Shown one piece after another: positions 15,981-25,086 of a stretch of DNA of 44,281 nt. Location of the stretch: contig JAGGZI010000014.1 in NCBI GenBank assembly GCA_021162085.1, forward strand, positions 1 through 44,281. Direction: 5' to 3'. The first letter of the stretch is position 1, and the number at the start of each line of letters is the position of its first letter. The position numbers and the translations under genes were made by a program. The notes under the pieces are model-generated. The model searched no databases. It saw nothing but the letters and a program-made list of their open reading frames with translations, and was not told the DNA's origin. Source of the stretch: Candidatus Aenigmatarchaeota archaeon. Its GTDB lineage: Archaea > Aenigmatarchaeota > Aenigmatarchaeia > PWEA01 > JAGHBM01.

Positions 15981-16417
15981 TTTTTCACCTTTACCTCAGC
16001 TATATCGCCTATCGTGAGAGTATCCCCCTCCTGACGACCTGAAAATGATTCTTCCGTGTACTCCATGATTAGTTTTACCCCAAAGAATCTTTCGAGTTTT
16101 TTTGCTAAATCCATTGTTGGGGTGAGTTCACCTCTTTCTATTCTTGCTATGACACTTTCCCTTTCCTTTAATTTCTCTGCAAGCTCTTTTCTTGTCAGCC
16201 CAAGTTTTTCTCGCTCCCTCTTTACTATCTGTGGGCAACGCGGATCGATGTACTTCGAATTGTCCGATATCTCAACCTTTCTTTTCTTTGGTTTTATTTG
16301 AACCGTTTCATTGACCACTTCACCCAGTTTTGCGCACTCGTCACATACATCCAATAGAACTCCATCTATTATGGCTTTCTTTGTAGCTTTTCTACCACAA
16401 ATTTCGCAATCAGTCAT
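15977..16417 (-). CDS. multiprotein bridging factor 1 (aMBF1)
   Basis: A 146-residue protein. The N-terminal zinc ribbon has Cys4, Cys7, Cys25 and Cys28. A Lys-rich linker follows, then a Cro-type helix-turn-helix (about 63-120: LGLTRKELAEKLKERESVIARIERG). This is the exact architecture of archaeal MBF1, which binds the ribosome small subunit. A TATA-like TTTTATATCC lies about 28 bases before the ATG, so the transcript is probably leaderless. Confidence 0.93.
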   Translation of the reverse strand: MTDCEICGRKATKKAIIDGVLLDVCDECAKLGEVVNETVQIKPKKRKVEISDNSKYIDPRCPQIVKREREKLGLTRKELAEKLKERESVIARIERGELTPTMDLAKKLERFFGVKLIMEYTEESFSGRQEGDTLTIGDIAEVKVKK

Positions 16418-16535
16418 AAGGACACTCTTTGCAGAAGGATATAAAATCTATGGTGACTTAAATTTAAATGTTTATCATACGCGTCTTTTAAAGATTTAAA
16501 TAAAATTCTATTAATAAGAGTTATAAGGTGAATTT

Positions 16536-19500
16536 ATGTACGATCCCCGGAAAGTAGAAAAGGAAATGTTGGAATTTTGGGAGAAAAACAAGATATTTGA
16601 AAAGCTTGCTAAGAAAAATAAGGGCAAGAAGAAGTTCAGATTCATAGACGGACCCATTACTGCCAACAATCCAATGGGAGTTCATCATGGCTACGCTAGA
16701 ACTTTAAAAGACCTTTATCAGAGGTACAAAGCAATGCAGGGGTTTGATGAAAGGTTTCAAAATGGATTTGACTGCCATGGACTCCCAATAGAGGTTGAAG
16801 TCGAAAAAGAGTTAGGACTGAAGAGCAAAAGGGATATAGAAAAATATGGAATAAATAATTTTATAGAAAAATGCAAAGAAAGGATAAACAAGATAACGAA
16901 AATCCAGACAAAACAGTCAATAAGACTTGGTCAATGGATGGATTGGAAAAATTCATATTACACGATGAGCGATGAAAATATACTCCACATATGGTATTTC
17001 TTGAAAAAATGTTATGAAAAGGGTTGGATTTATAAGGGTCATAAAGTTCTGCCATGGTGCCCAAGATGTGGCACGTCACTCTCTCAACATGAGGTATCAG
17101 AAGGTTATAAGACCCTGACACACAAAACGGTTTTCGTGAAATTTCCTCTTATTGGAAAGAAAAATGAGTATCTTTTGGTGTGGACAACAACTCCATGGAC
17201 ATTATCATCAAATGTAGCAGCCGCGGTCAACCCAGACATCATGTACATAAAGGCAGAAAAAGATGGAGAGATATATTACCTTTCTAAAAAAACATCGAAG
17301 GTGCTTGGAGAACACAAAGTGCTTGAAGAATTAAAGGGAAGTGAAATGGTTGGATGGAAATATAATGGGCCTTACGATGAATTGGAAGCTCAAAGAGGTA
17401 TAGAGCATGTTGTTGTTCCATGGGGAGATGTTGGCGAAGAGGATGGAACCGGTATAGTTCATATAGCACCTGGATGTGGTGAAGAAGATTTTGAACTTGG
17501 AAAAAAACTTGGATTGAAAGCAATATCACCTCTTGATGAATATGGTAATTTCATAAAGGGATTTGGATGGTTGACCGGGATGTACGTTAAAGATGTTAGA
17601 GACAAAATATTCGAAGACCTCAAGAAGAAGAAAATGCTCTTCAAGATTGGTGAAATCACCCATAGGTATCCAACATGCTGGAGATGCAAAGAGGAACTTG
17701 TCTTCAGGATGACTGATTCCTGGTTCATAAAAGTTGATGAAATACGAGACAAATTAATTGAGGAAGCAAACAACGTATTCTGGTCACCAGGTCATGGAAA
17801 AAAATTGATGAACGACTGGTTAAAGAACATGGGAGATTGGAATATATCGAGAAGAAGATACTGGGGACTTCCAATTCCGATATGGATTTGCGAAGACTGC
17901 GGAGAGATGACGGTTATTGGAAGTCTCGAAGAATTGAAAGAGAAGGCGATCTCTGGAATGGATAATCTCAAAGACCTACACAAGCCACAAATAGATAACG
18001 TAATACTGAAGTGTCCAAAATGCGGAGGTAAAATGAAAAGAATTCCAGAAGTTGGTGACTGTTGGCTTGATGCAGGCATAGTTCCATTCTCTACCCTAAA
18101 ATATCTTGAAGATAGAAACTACTGGAAGGAATGGTTCCCCGCAGAGTTTGTTTCTGAGATGAGAGAGCAGGTAAGGTTGTGGTTTTACTCTATGCTCTTT
18201 ATGAGTGTTGTACTGGAAAACAGAGCTCCATATGAAAAAGTACTTATGTTTGAAAAAGTTTATGATGAGAAAGGACAGGAGATGCATAAGAGTGGCAAGA
18301 ATGTTATATGGTTTGATGATGCGATTGAAAAAATTGGGGCAGACGTTATGAGATGGATGTACGCCAAGACGAACTTAACACAAAACGTTCTATTTGGATA
18401 CAATATTGGAAAAGAGATTAGAAAAAATCTTGACTACCTAATGAACATATCAAAATACATAAAAACATTCATGAATGGTCCACCAGAAAAAATTGGAGAA
18501 GACTTAGAGAAGGAAGACCGATGGATATTATCAAGATTGGAGAGCACTAAAAAGGTTGTATACGAATCGTTAGAAAACCTGATACCTTACGCTGCTGCAA
18601 GGAACCTAGAAAAATTCTTCATCAACGATATATCGAGAAACTACATAAAACTCGTAAGGGATAGAATTAAAGAAGATAAAAGAGTTCCAAACATTCTTTA
18701 TCTTATATTCTTGGATACTCTGAAGCTTATGGCTCCCTTCACACCATTCATAACAGAATACATATATCAGGACTTGTTCAGAAAGTTTGAAGGGAAGGAA
18801 AGTATTCACCTATTTGATTGGCCAGCCCACGATGACGAAAAAATAGACACTAAGATTGAAGATATGTTTGAAGTTATGATGAAAATAATAGAGACTTCAA
18901 ATGCCATAAGGCAGGAAGAGGGTATAAGACTCAGGCACCCTGTTAAGGAGATGATTATATCAGGACCAGAAAAATTGGAAGAGTACGTGAAATATTTAGA
19001 GCCGCTGCTTAAGAGGGTAGGAAATGTAAAAAATGTGAAATTTGAAAAAGCAAAAATGAATTACGAAGTTAAACTGAACTATCCAGTTGTCGGACCTAAA
19101 TACGGAAAGCAAGTTAAAGATATGGAGAAAGCGCTTAAGAACATGAATGGCGAAGAAATAGTTAATGAAATAGAGAATAACAACTTTGTAAAGATTCTTG
19201 ATAAAAAACTTAAAAGGGAAGACCTTGTTATAAGGGTATCCTCACCAGAAGAAGGTAAGGGATTCATAGTGAATGAAGTGAGTGGTGTGGTGTTCTTAGA
19301 CCTTGAGGAAACCCCGGAAATTTTTGAAGAAAGGCTGATAAAGGAATTGATAAGAAATGTTCAACAGGCAAGAAAAGACAATAAGCTAACAATTGAACAA
19401 AAGATAAAACTAATATTATCCTCGGACGAGAGTACGGAAGATGTAATAAAGGGATGGTTAGAAAAAATCAAGAAGTCTACTGGAGCCATTGAAATATTAT

Positions 19501-19577
19501 TTGAAGAACCTTTCAATGGTAAACTTTTAAGATATAAAGACAGGAAAATAAAATTTGAAATAGAAGTGATCAAATGA
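16536..19577 (+). CDS. ileS: isoleucyl-tRNA synthetase
   Basis: A 1013-residue class Ia synthetase. The HIGH motif is HHGY (50-53) inside NNPMGVHHGYART, and FDCHGLPIEVEVEKELG follows. The editing domain starts with WTTTPWTLSSN. ISRRRYWGLPIPIW and the catalytic loop EMHKSGKN (KMSKS replaced by MHKS, 583-586) come later, as in a known IleRS branch. Two Cys4 knuckles are visible (CPRCG, CPKCG). The stop overlaps the next HD gene (ATGA). A TATA-like ATTTAAATAAA and GGTGA precede the start. Confidence 0.94.
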   Translation: MYDPRKVEKEMLEFWEKNKIFEKLAKKNKGKKKFRFIDGPITANNPMGVHHGYARTLKDLYQRYKAMQGFDERFQNGFDCHGLPIEVEVEKELGLKSKRDIEKYGINNFIEKCKERINKITKIQTKQSIRLGQWMDWKNSYYTMSDENILHIWYFLKKCYEKGWIYKGHKVLPWCPRCGTSLSQHEVSEGYKTLTHKTVFVKFPLIGKKNEYLLVWTTTPWTLSSNVAAAVNPDIMYIKAEKDGEIYYLSKKTSKVLGEHKVLEELKGSEMVGWKYNGPYDELEAQRGIEHVVVPWGDVGEEDGTGIVHIAPGCGEEDFELGKKLGLKAISPLDEYGNFIKGFGWLTGMYVKDVRDKIFEDLKKKKMLFKIGEITHRYPTCWRCKEELVFRMTDSWFIKVDEIRDKLIEEANNVFWSPGHGKKLMNDWLKNMGDWNISRRRYWGLPIPIWICEDCGEMTVIGSLEELKEKAISGMDNLKDLHKPQIDNVILKCPKCGGKMKRIPEVGDCWLDAGIVPFSTLKYLEDRNYWKEWFPAEFVSEMREQVRLWFYSMLFMSVVLENRAPYEKVLMFEKVYDEKGQEMHKSGKNVIWFDDAIEKIGADVMRWMYAKTNLTQNVLFGYNIGKEIRKNLDYLMNISKYIKTFMNGPPEKIGEDLEKEDRWILSRLESTKKVVYESLENLIPYAAARNLEKFFINDISRNYIKLVRDRIKEDKRVPNILYLIFLDTLKLMAPFTPFITEYIYQDLFRKFEGKESIHLFDWPAHDDEKIDTKIEDMFEVMMKIIETSNAIRQEEGIRLRHPVKEMIISGPEKLEEYVKYLEPLLKRVGNVKNVKFEKAKMNYEVKLNYPVVGPKYGKQVKDMEKALKNMNGEEIVNEIENNNFVKILDKKLKREDLVIRVSSPEEGKGFIVNEVSGVVFLDLEETPEIFEERLIKELIRNVQQARKDNKLTIEQKIKLILSSDESTEDVIKGWLEKIKKSTGAIEILFEEPFNGKLLRYKDRKIKFEIEVIK

Positions 19578-20155
19578 AGGATAAACCAAAATTAAAAGAT
19601 CTCATAGAATTAGCAGAAAAAATAAAAGACAAAGACCTGAGAGAAAAAACCATAGAACTTCTAAAGGACCCAAAATTATCAAACAATTGGGAATACAAAG
19701 CTACGAACATTGAAAGGGTGCCAGCATGGATCGGCGCGCATCATGACTATGCTGGAGGTTTGATAGAACACACCCTCTCAGTCACAGAGTTGTCCATAAT
19801 GGCAGCAAATTATCTAAAAGAAAGGTATGACAAAAAAATAAATATGGACTTTGTGATAGCAGGAGCGCTCCTCCACGACATTGGAAAATTATTTGAGATG
19901 AGAGAAGAGAACAATGAATTCAAATTCAACGAATTCTTAATCGACCACATAAGACTTGGGGGCTCCGAGTTATATGCCCGCGGATTTCCAGAGGAAGTTG
20001 TACACATAGTTTTTGCCCATGCTGGAGGAGATGTACCGAGAACGATTGAGGCAAAGATAGTTGACATCATGGATAACCTGGACTCGACTGTTGAGAGTTT
20101 CGGTAAAGAAACACATTCACTCATTTACTTGTTGGGAGATAGTCTGAATGTTTAG
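19574..20155 (+). CDS. HD-domain (YhaM-like) hydrolase coupled to ileS
   Basis: A 193-residue HD protein. HHDYAGGLIEHTLSV (56-70) and GALLHDIGK (97-105, His101-Asp102) match the HD domain of YhaM-type 3'-5' exoribonucleases, but there is no OB domain. Further His/Asp ligands are in IDHIRLG and DIMDNLDS. The ATG lies in the IleRS stop and the 3' end overlaps the DHH gene by 8 bases, so three genes form one translation-coupled unit. Confidence 0.83.
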   Translation: MKDKPKLKDLIELAEKIKDKDLREKTIELLKDPKLSNNWEYKATNIERVPAWIGAHHDYAGGLIEHTLSVTELSIMAANYLKERYDKKINMDFVIAGALLHDIGKLFEMREENNEFKFNEFLIDHIRLGGSELYARGFPEEVVHIVFAHAGGDVPRTIEAKIVDIMDNLDSTVESFGKETHSLIYLLGDSLNV

Positions 20156-21212
20156 ACAAGGACTCCTTGAGAAAGCGCTAAAGTTCATATCTTTGCTGGA
20201 AAATTACTCTCTAGTATATCACAAGGATGCTGATGGCGTTTGTTCCGCGGTACTACTGTCTAAGGTAAAAAATCCAACCCTGTCGTCTCCAAACGACTCA
20301 AATGGAATTAAAATATCTGATTCGTTGATGGAGAGACTAAATGAATTACCAAAAGCAGTTTTTACAGATCTACCCGTGGACCAGATGCCATACGAAAGAA
20401 TAAAGGTAAAAACTCTTGTTATAGACCATCATATTCCCACAAGAGATCTGAACAATTATGATAACTTCATTCATTTGAACCCTAGATTTAAGATGCCAAA
20501 TGCGTATCTTCCAGCATCATACCTTGTGTACAGAATACTGGAAAAAAAATACAAGAACATCAAAAAGTATTCCTGGATAGCCGGTGTTGGTGTGGTGGGA
20601 GATAGGGGAACGAATAGTTGCAGAGATTTGATTGATGTAATAGAAAGGGACTATCCAGAGCTTCTCATAAAAGACAAATATAATCCTAAAAAAATGTGGA
20701 GCAGCGAGCTTGGATTTTTTTCTAAACTAATTGACTCAAGCAAAGGAGTAAAAGGGATAAGGGGAATAATGAAGTCATATGAAATTTTCTTAAATGCTGA
20801 AAAACCAGAGGACATTAAAAATACAGAGTTAATGAATTATTATCGCAGGTTTCAGAGAGAGTTAGAGAATCTCATAATGGACTTCAGATATCACTCAGAG
20901 TTCTTCCCTGAAACAAATGCCTACATGTACAGAATTGAGAGTAAGTACAATATAGAGTCCACCCTATCCACAGTGCTTTCAGAAAAAAATCCTGATGCTG
21001 CCATATTTGTCTACAGAATTAAAAATGGATTACATATCAGTGCGAGATGTCAGACAGGAAGAATAAATGTCGCAGATGTCCTTAGAAATTTGTCAGAGGG
21101 GATTGGCTCTGGTGGCGGACATCCACAGGCAGCAGCAGCAAGCATCAGGAAGGAACATGCAAATAGATTTCTTGAGAGACTAAGAAACTATCTGGAGGGA
21201 ATGAAAGGTTAA
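20148..21212 (+). CDS. DHH-family phosphoesterase (RecJ-like)
   Basis: A 354-residue protein. KDADGVCSA (26-34) is the first Asp motif, DLPVDQ the second, DHH at 93-95 in VIDHHIP, and GVVGDRG the fourth. The C-terminal DHHA1 domain contains GSGGGHPQAAAA. These are all the catalytic elements of RecJ/nanoRNase-type enzymes, which degrade single-stranded DNA or short oligonucleotides. The stop codon shares a TTAA with the convergent fibrillarin gene. Confidence 0.88.
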   Translation: MFRQGLLEKALKFISLLENYSLVYHKDADGVCSAVLLSKVKNPTLSSPNDSNGIKISDSLMERLNELPKAVFTDLPVDQMPYERIKVKTLVIDHHIPTRDLNNYDNFIHLNPRFKMPNAYLPASYLVYRILEKKYKNIKKYSWIAGVGVVGDRGTNSCRDLIDVIERDYPELLIKDKYNPKKMWSSELGFFSKLIDSSKGVKGIRGIMKSYEIFLNAEKPEDIKNTELMNYYRRFQRELENLIMDFRYHSEFFPETNAYMYRIESKYNIESTLSTVLSEKNPDAAIFVYRIKNGLHISARCQTGRINVADVLRNLSEGIGSGGGHPQAAAASIRKEHANRFLERLRNYLEGMKG

Positions 21213-21871
21213 AATCTTCCTAGAATAAATGCGTGGTCCTTTTCATACGGGTCCAGTTTCTTCCAGTCCATTACTTTAACTCCATGGGACTTGAGTTTTT
21301 CGATCTCGCTTTTATAAACTTCATCAGGAGATTTTGTAACATCTATACTTCTTGACTTGACTGCAAGCATGATATACTCACCATGATCAAGAAACATATT
21401 ACAATTCCTTATAGCTATTTCTGTTTCATCTGGTTGCGCTATATCACAATAAACGACGTCAACTTTCTCAATCAAATCCTCATAACTGCTTGGTTTTCTT
21501 GCATCCGCTAGAATTGGAATTAAATTTTTTCTTTGCTTACACAACTTTAAAAATTCTCTCATCATTCTTTCTGAAAACTCAACAGAGTAAATAATCCCTG
21601 TTTCACCAACTATATCGCTTATGTGGGACGGAGTTGTCCCGGTTGCAGAACCAAGGTAAAGAACTTTCATTCCCTTGCTAAGTGGTACTTGCTTTAGTCC
21701 CTTCTTTATTGCCGCAGCTAATTTTGACCTGATTGGCACCCATTCCCTGTATTCATCCTTCCCTATCTTTATCAAACTCTCGCCATACACTCTTTGTCCA
21801 GGAACGAGGTTCTTCGTAAATATTTTTCCTGAAGACTTGTCAAGAAAGATTCCATAAGAAATTTCCTTCAT
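21209..21871 (-). CDS. flpA: fibrillarin-like 2'-O-methyltransferase
   Basis: A 220-residue SAM enzyme and the catalytic subunit of box C/D RNPs that methylate rRNA and tRNA. The N-terminal strand region is followed by VPIRSKLAAAI, motif I YLGSATGTT (72-80), SVEFSERMM, and the CDIAQPDE/VKSRSIDVTK blocks typical of archaeal fibrillarin. It sits 8 bases after S17e on the same strand; its partner Nop5 is encoded divergently at 22174. Confidence 0.95.
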   Translation of the reverse strand: MKEISYGIFLDKSSGKIFTKNLVPGQRVYGESLIKIGKDEYREWVPIRSKLAAAIKKGLKQVPLSKGMKVLYLGSATGTTPSHISDIVGETGIIYSVEFSERMMREFLKLCKQRKNLIPILADARKPSSYEDLIEKVDVVYCDIAQPDETEIAIRNCNMFLDHGEYIMLAVKSRSIDVTKSPDEVYKSEIEKLKSHGVKVMDWKKLDPYEKDHAFILGRF

Positions 21872-21879
21872 AGAGACAC

Positions 21880-22062
21880 CTATTTGGCATGCCTCTTCAG
21901 GTTAACTATGTATCCAGCTATCTTATTTCTCAATTTCTTTGATTCTATAAGATCTTTAAGAAATTCCTTGTTGCTTATGAAATCTGAGCCAAGATCATCT
22001 GGATACATATTTAGGAGTTCCCTACTTATGTTCTTTATCGAAGTTGTTCTTATCCTACCCAT
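21880..22062 (-). CDS. rps17e: ribosomal protein S17e
   Basis: 60 residues, MGRIRTTSIKNIS... with KLRNKIAGYIVNLKRH at the end: the compact archaeal eS17, a small-subunit head protein. Normal length. First gene of an S17e-fibrillarin pair. Confidence 0.93.
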   Translation of the reverse strand: MGRIRTTSIKNISRELLNMYPDDLGSDFISNKEFLKDLIESKKLRNKIAGYIVNLKRHAK

Positions 22063-22140
22063 AGAGTCACCTTCCTGAGTATCTTAGATTAATTTTAAAA
22101 ATCATCTATATATAGATTACATTTAAATTTATTTTCTAAA

Positions 22141-22150
22141 CTTTTTATAC
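22141..22150 (+). promoter_or_regulatory. TATA box of the Nop5 gene
   Basis: CTTTTTATAC centred about 27 bases before ATG 22174, with no ribosome site. This fits a leaderless transcript and helps decide the start over an upstream in-frame TTG (22153). Confidence 0.5.
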
Positions 22151-22173
22151 GTTTGACTGCATTATTGATTAAT

Positions 22174-23214
22174 ATGCTGTACATAACTTATTCATTGTTG
22201 GGTATCTTCGCACTTGATCAGAGAAAGAATATTGTAGAGTACAGTCCTTTCCCGAAGAAACCAGAAAAAATAATACAGAGACTCGAAGAAGTTAAAAGAG
22301 GTGAAATAGTTCCAGAACTTGAGAAAATTCTTGGAAGGATAAAAGACAAAAACATAGTCACAAATATTCCATTTAAGCATAATAACTTTCATATTGAGTA
22401 TAAAGAAAAAATCTCCTCGATAGAATTCTTAAAATCAAGAGATACCGCCCTGAAACTTGGCTTCGTGAACAGTATTGAGGAATTCAACAAACTTCTTTCT
22501 GATATACAAATCACAAGAACAAAGAATGAAATAAAACTAATGGAAAGAAGGGATAGGATAGCCATGCAGGTGGTTTCTGCTATAGATGACTTAACAGACA
22601 TAACAAACAGACTATCTGAAAGACTTCATGAATGGTATGGTCTTTATTATCCAGAACTTGAAAGAAAGATAAAGGACAACAAAAAATATTCAGAAAGAAT
22701 ATCAGAGAATCCAATAAGAGACTATGAAAAAACCATTGGTATGGAATTTGAGAAGGGAGATATTGATGCCATTGAAAAATTTGCTAAAGAAACAAAGAAC
22801 ATATTTGGGCTAAAAACAGTCCTGGAAAAATATATAGATGAACTGATGTTAAGTATAGCGCCAAATGTCACATCAATAACAGGATCCATACTTGGGGCAA
22901 AGCTAATATTGCTTGCAGGTGGACTTGAAAAATTAGCAAGGTTACCCTCTTCAACTATACAGCTTCTGGGAGCAGAAAAAGCTCTGTTCAGATTTATGAA
23001 ATCCAAGAAAAAAAGTAGGCCACCCAAGTATGGTGTTTTATTCCTTCACCCCGAAGTAACCAATGCTCCACCGGAGCTCAAAGGAAAAGTAGCAAGAATA
23101 ATAGCAAGTCTTATTTCAAAGGCAGCAAAGACGGACTTTTATGCAAAGGAAGATAGGTCAGAAATTTATAAAAGAGAATTTGAGAGAAAAATGAGAGAAA
23201 TTAAAGAGAATTAA
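22174..23214 (+). CDS. nop5: Nop5/Nop56-58 C/D RNP core protein
   Basis: 346 residues. The N-terminal fibrillarin-binding domain is followed by a coiled coil (about 120-180) and the Nop domain, with WYGLYYPEL, SIAPNVTSITGSILGAKLI, LARLPSSTIQLLGAEKALF and the basic C-terminal segment. It bridges fibrillarin and L7Ae on guide RNAs. No L7Ae gene is present here. It is divergent from the S17e-fibrillarin operon, so both protein subunits are controlled from one intergenic region. Confidence 0.95.
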   Translation: MLYITYSLLGIFALDQRKNIVEYSPFPKKPEKIIQRLEEVKRGEIVPELEKILGRIKDKNIVTNIPFKHNNFHIEYKEKISSIEFLKSRDTALKLGFVNSIEEFNKLLSDIQITRTKNEIKLMERRDRIAMQVVSAIDDLTDITNRLSERLHEWYGLYYPELERKIKDNKKYSERISENPIRDYEKTIGMEFEKGDIDAIEKFAKETKNIFGLKTVLEKYIDELMLSIAPNVTSITGSILGAKLILLAGGLEKLARLPSSTIQLLGAEKALFRFMKSKKKSRPPKYGVLFLHPEVTNAPPELKGKVARIIASLISKAAKTDFYAKEDRSEIYKREFERKMREIKEN

Positions 23215-23223
23215 CATTTATGC

Positions 23224-24015
23224 TCATTTTATTCTTATCAATGTACCCACATTCTCTCCTAACAATGCTTTCTCTGTCGTACCTTTCTTGCTTGCATTAT
23301 ATACTACACTTTCTATGCCCTTCACATCTTTTATCAACTTATTTAATTTCTCCTTCATACCACCCGTCACATCAACAGAAGTAGAACCAGAGACCATGCC
23401 AGGAATGGTTTTGTAATTTCTGTTGTTTATTTCCTTTATCAAACTGGCGCCTTTAAACAACTTTGGGTCCTTGTCAAAAATTCCATCCGTGTCTGTTCCC
23501 ATTAATATTCTCCCTGCACCTAACTTTCTAGCAAGATGGGGAACTATATCATCTCCCGATATAATCGAGGTACCTCTACTCAAATCAACAACCATATCAC
23601 CATACAAAAGAGGTATTACATCCATTTTGAGCAAATTTTTTATATGTTCCGTTTCGAAGGAGATTATGTTTCCATTGTTTTGAACTACGCAACTCATTGG
23701 ATGTATTGGAACAGAACTCACATTACTCTTTAAAAACTCCTCCCATATGATCCTGTTCAAATCTTCAACAAGTTTGTGAACCATCGCCATTCCGAACTTC
23801 GTCTTTTCGTCCTTTATTCCGTATTCAAGTCCGTATCTTCTTACAGGCATGTGACCAAAGCTTCCAGCGCCATTGACAAGAATTAGCTTAAATTTTCCAT
23901 TTTCCTTGGCGTTGATTATCTCCTTAACGAGTCTCTTTATGACCTTTCTCCTTGGAGTTGCGTATCTATCTTTATCCGTTATTACACTTCCTCCTAACTT
24001 TAAGATCTGTAACAT
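23224..24015 (-). CDS. isopentenyl phosphate kinase
   Basis: 263 residues of the amino-acid-kinase fold. KLGGS at 6-10 binds phosphate, NGAGSFGH with His55 marks IPK as opposed to carbamate or glutamate kinases, and SGDD and GTDTDGIF follow. IPK phosphorylates isopentenyl phosphate to IPP in the archaeal mevalonate route. It lies 5 bases downstream of the decarboxylase gene on the same strand. Confidence 0.92.
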   Translation of the reverse strand: MLQILKLGGSVITDKDRYATPRRKVIKRLVKEIINAKENGKFKLILVNGAGSFGHMPVRRYGLEYGIKDEKTKFGMAMVHKLVEDLNRIIWEEFLKSNVSSVPIHPMSCVVQNNGNIISFETEHIKNLLKMDVIPLLYGDMVVDLSRGTSIISGDDIVPHLARKLGAGRILMGTDTDGIFDKDPKLFKGASLIKEINNRNYKTIPGMVSGSTSVDVTGGMKEKLNKLIKDVKGIESVVYNASKKGTTEKALLGENVGTLIRIK

Positions 24016-24020
24016 AATAA

Positions 24021-25016
24021 TCAGAATAGGTGTTTTTTGCTTAAATAAGCTCCTCTTCCAGGTCTTGCCTCAACCAATTCTTTAATTGACTTTAGTTCCT
24101 TCAATCTTTTCTTTATCTTCTTGACATCTTCCTTCAAGCAAAGAACCTTAACATTTGGTCCAGCATCTATGGTGAAGTAGCACTCCAATCCATCCCTTCT
24201 TAACTCCATCACTTTATGCATCACCTCCAGCGTGCTTGGCATCCAGTATATCAGAGAAGGTACTGTAGAAATCATCAAAGCATGCATCTTCAAACAATTA
24301 TGTTCCGACGTTTTCCCCAAGTTTGTGAAATCTCTCTTCCGTATTGAACTCTTAACAATTCTTAAATCATTTTTTATTGTTTTCAGCCATCCTGTATAAA
24401 ACGGAGAAGTTTTCACAGTATATCTCATTCCATCGGCACTACTGATTTTTTTCTCTAAGGTCGTCAATATAGATACCAATATCCTAAAATCTTTCCAATG
24501 TGTCTCATTTGCTATCTGTTCTGCATAACTATCTGATCCATCACTTCTCTTTCCTCTATGCCACTCAACGAAACCTCCAAACAAAGACCTTGCAGCTGAG
24601 CCTGATCCAGACATACGAGCCAAAATTGATACCTCTCTATCACTAAGATTCAAGTCCAGTGCATTTGAGCATGCTAAAGCCAGAGCAGAGAACCCAGATG
24701 CACTGCTTGCAAGCCCGGCCGCTGTAGGGAAATTGTTTTCACTCACAACTCTAACAGGAGATTCTTCACCGGAGATTCTTCTTATAAAATTGATAAAATT
24801 AAGTGCTCTCTTGAGTTTCTCACCAGTCACTCTTTCTCCGTTGATTACGATTTCATCCTTTTTGTAATCCCTGGAGAACTCTACGGTAGTCTTGGTTAAA
24901 AGCTTATCCAGAGTTACGGATATACTCCCGTTGTATGGAAGAACAAGTTTGTCATCTCTTCTACCCCAGTACTTAATCAATGCTATGTTAGATGGCGCTA
25001 CTGCAGTTACTTTCAT
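24021..25016 (-). CDS. mevalonate (di)phosphate decarboxylase family enzyme
   Basis: 331 residues, GHMP-kinase fold. NIALIKYWG (10-18), PTAAGLASSASG (97-108), SGSGSAARSLFGG (136-148) and TIDAGPN near the C-terminus (catalytic Asp) match MvaD and its archaeal relatives. Because IPK follows directly, the substrate may be 5-phosphomevalonate rather than the diphosphate, as in the haloarchaeal route; sequence reading alone cannot decide. No ribosome site is evident; the start is placed at MKVTAVAPSN. Confidence 0.9.
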   Translation of the reverse strand: MKVTAVAPSNIALIKYWGRRDDKLVLPYNGSISVTLDKLLTKTTVEFSRDYKKDEIVINGERVTGEKLKRALNFINFIRRISGEESPVRVVSENNFPTAAGLASSASGFSALALACSNALDLNLSDREVSILARMSGSGSAARSLFGGFVEWHRGKRSDGSDSYAEQIANETHWKDFRILVSILTTLEKKISSADGMRYTVKTSPFYTGWLKTIKNDLRIVKSSIRKRDFTNLGKTSEHNCLKMHALMISTVPSLIYWMPSTLEVMHKVMELRRDGLECYFTIDAGPNVKVLCLKEDVKKIKKRLKELKSIKELVEARPGRGAYLSKKHLF

Positions 25017-25086
25017 AGTCTCTTGATTACTTGAATATTGTATTTAAAAATAACTACGACGAATGTCTTGAAAATCGACAAATTAT

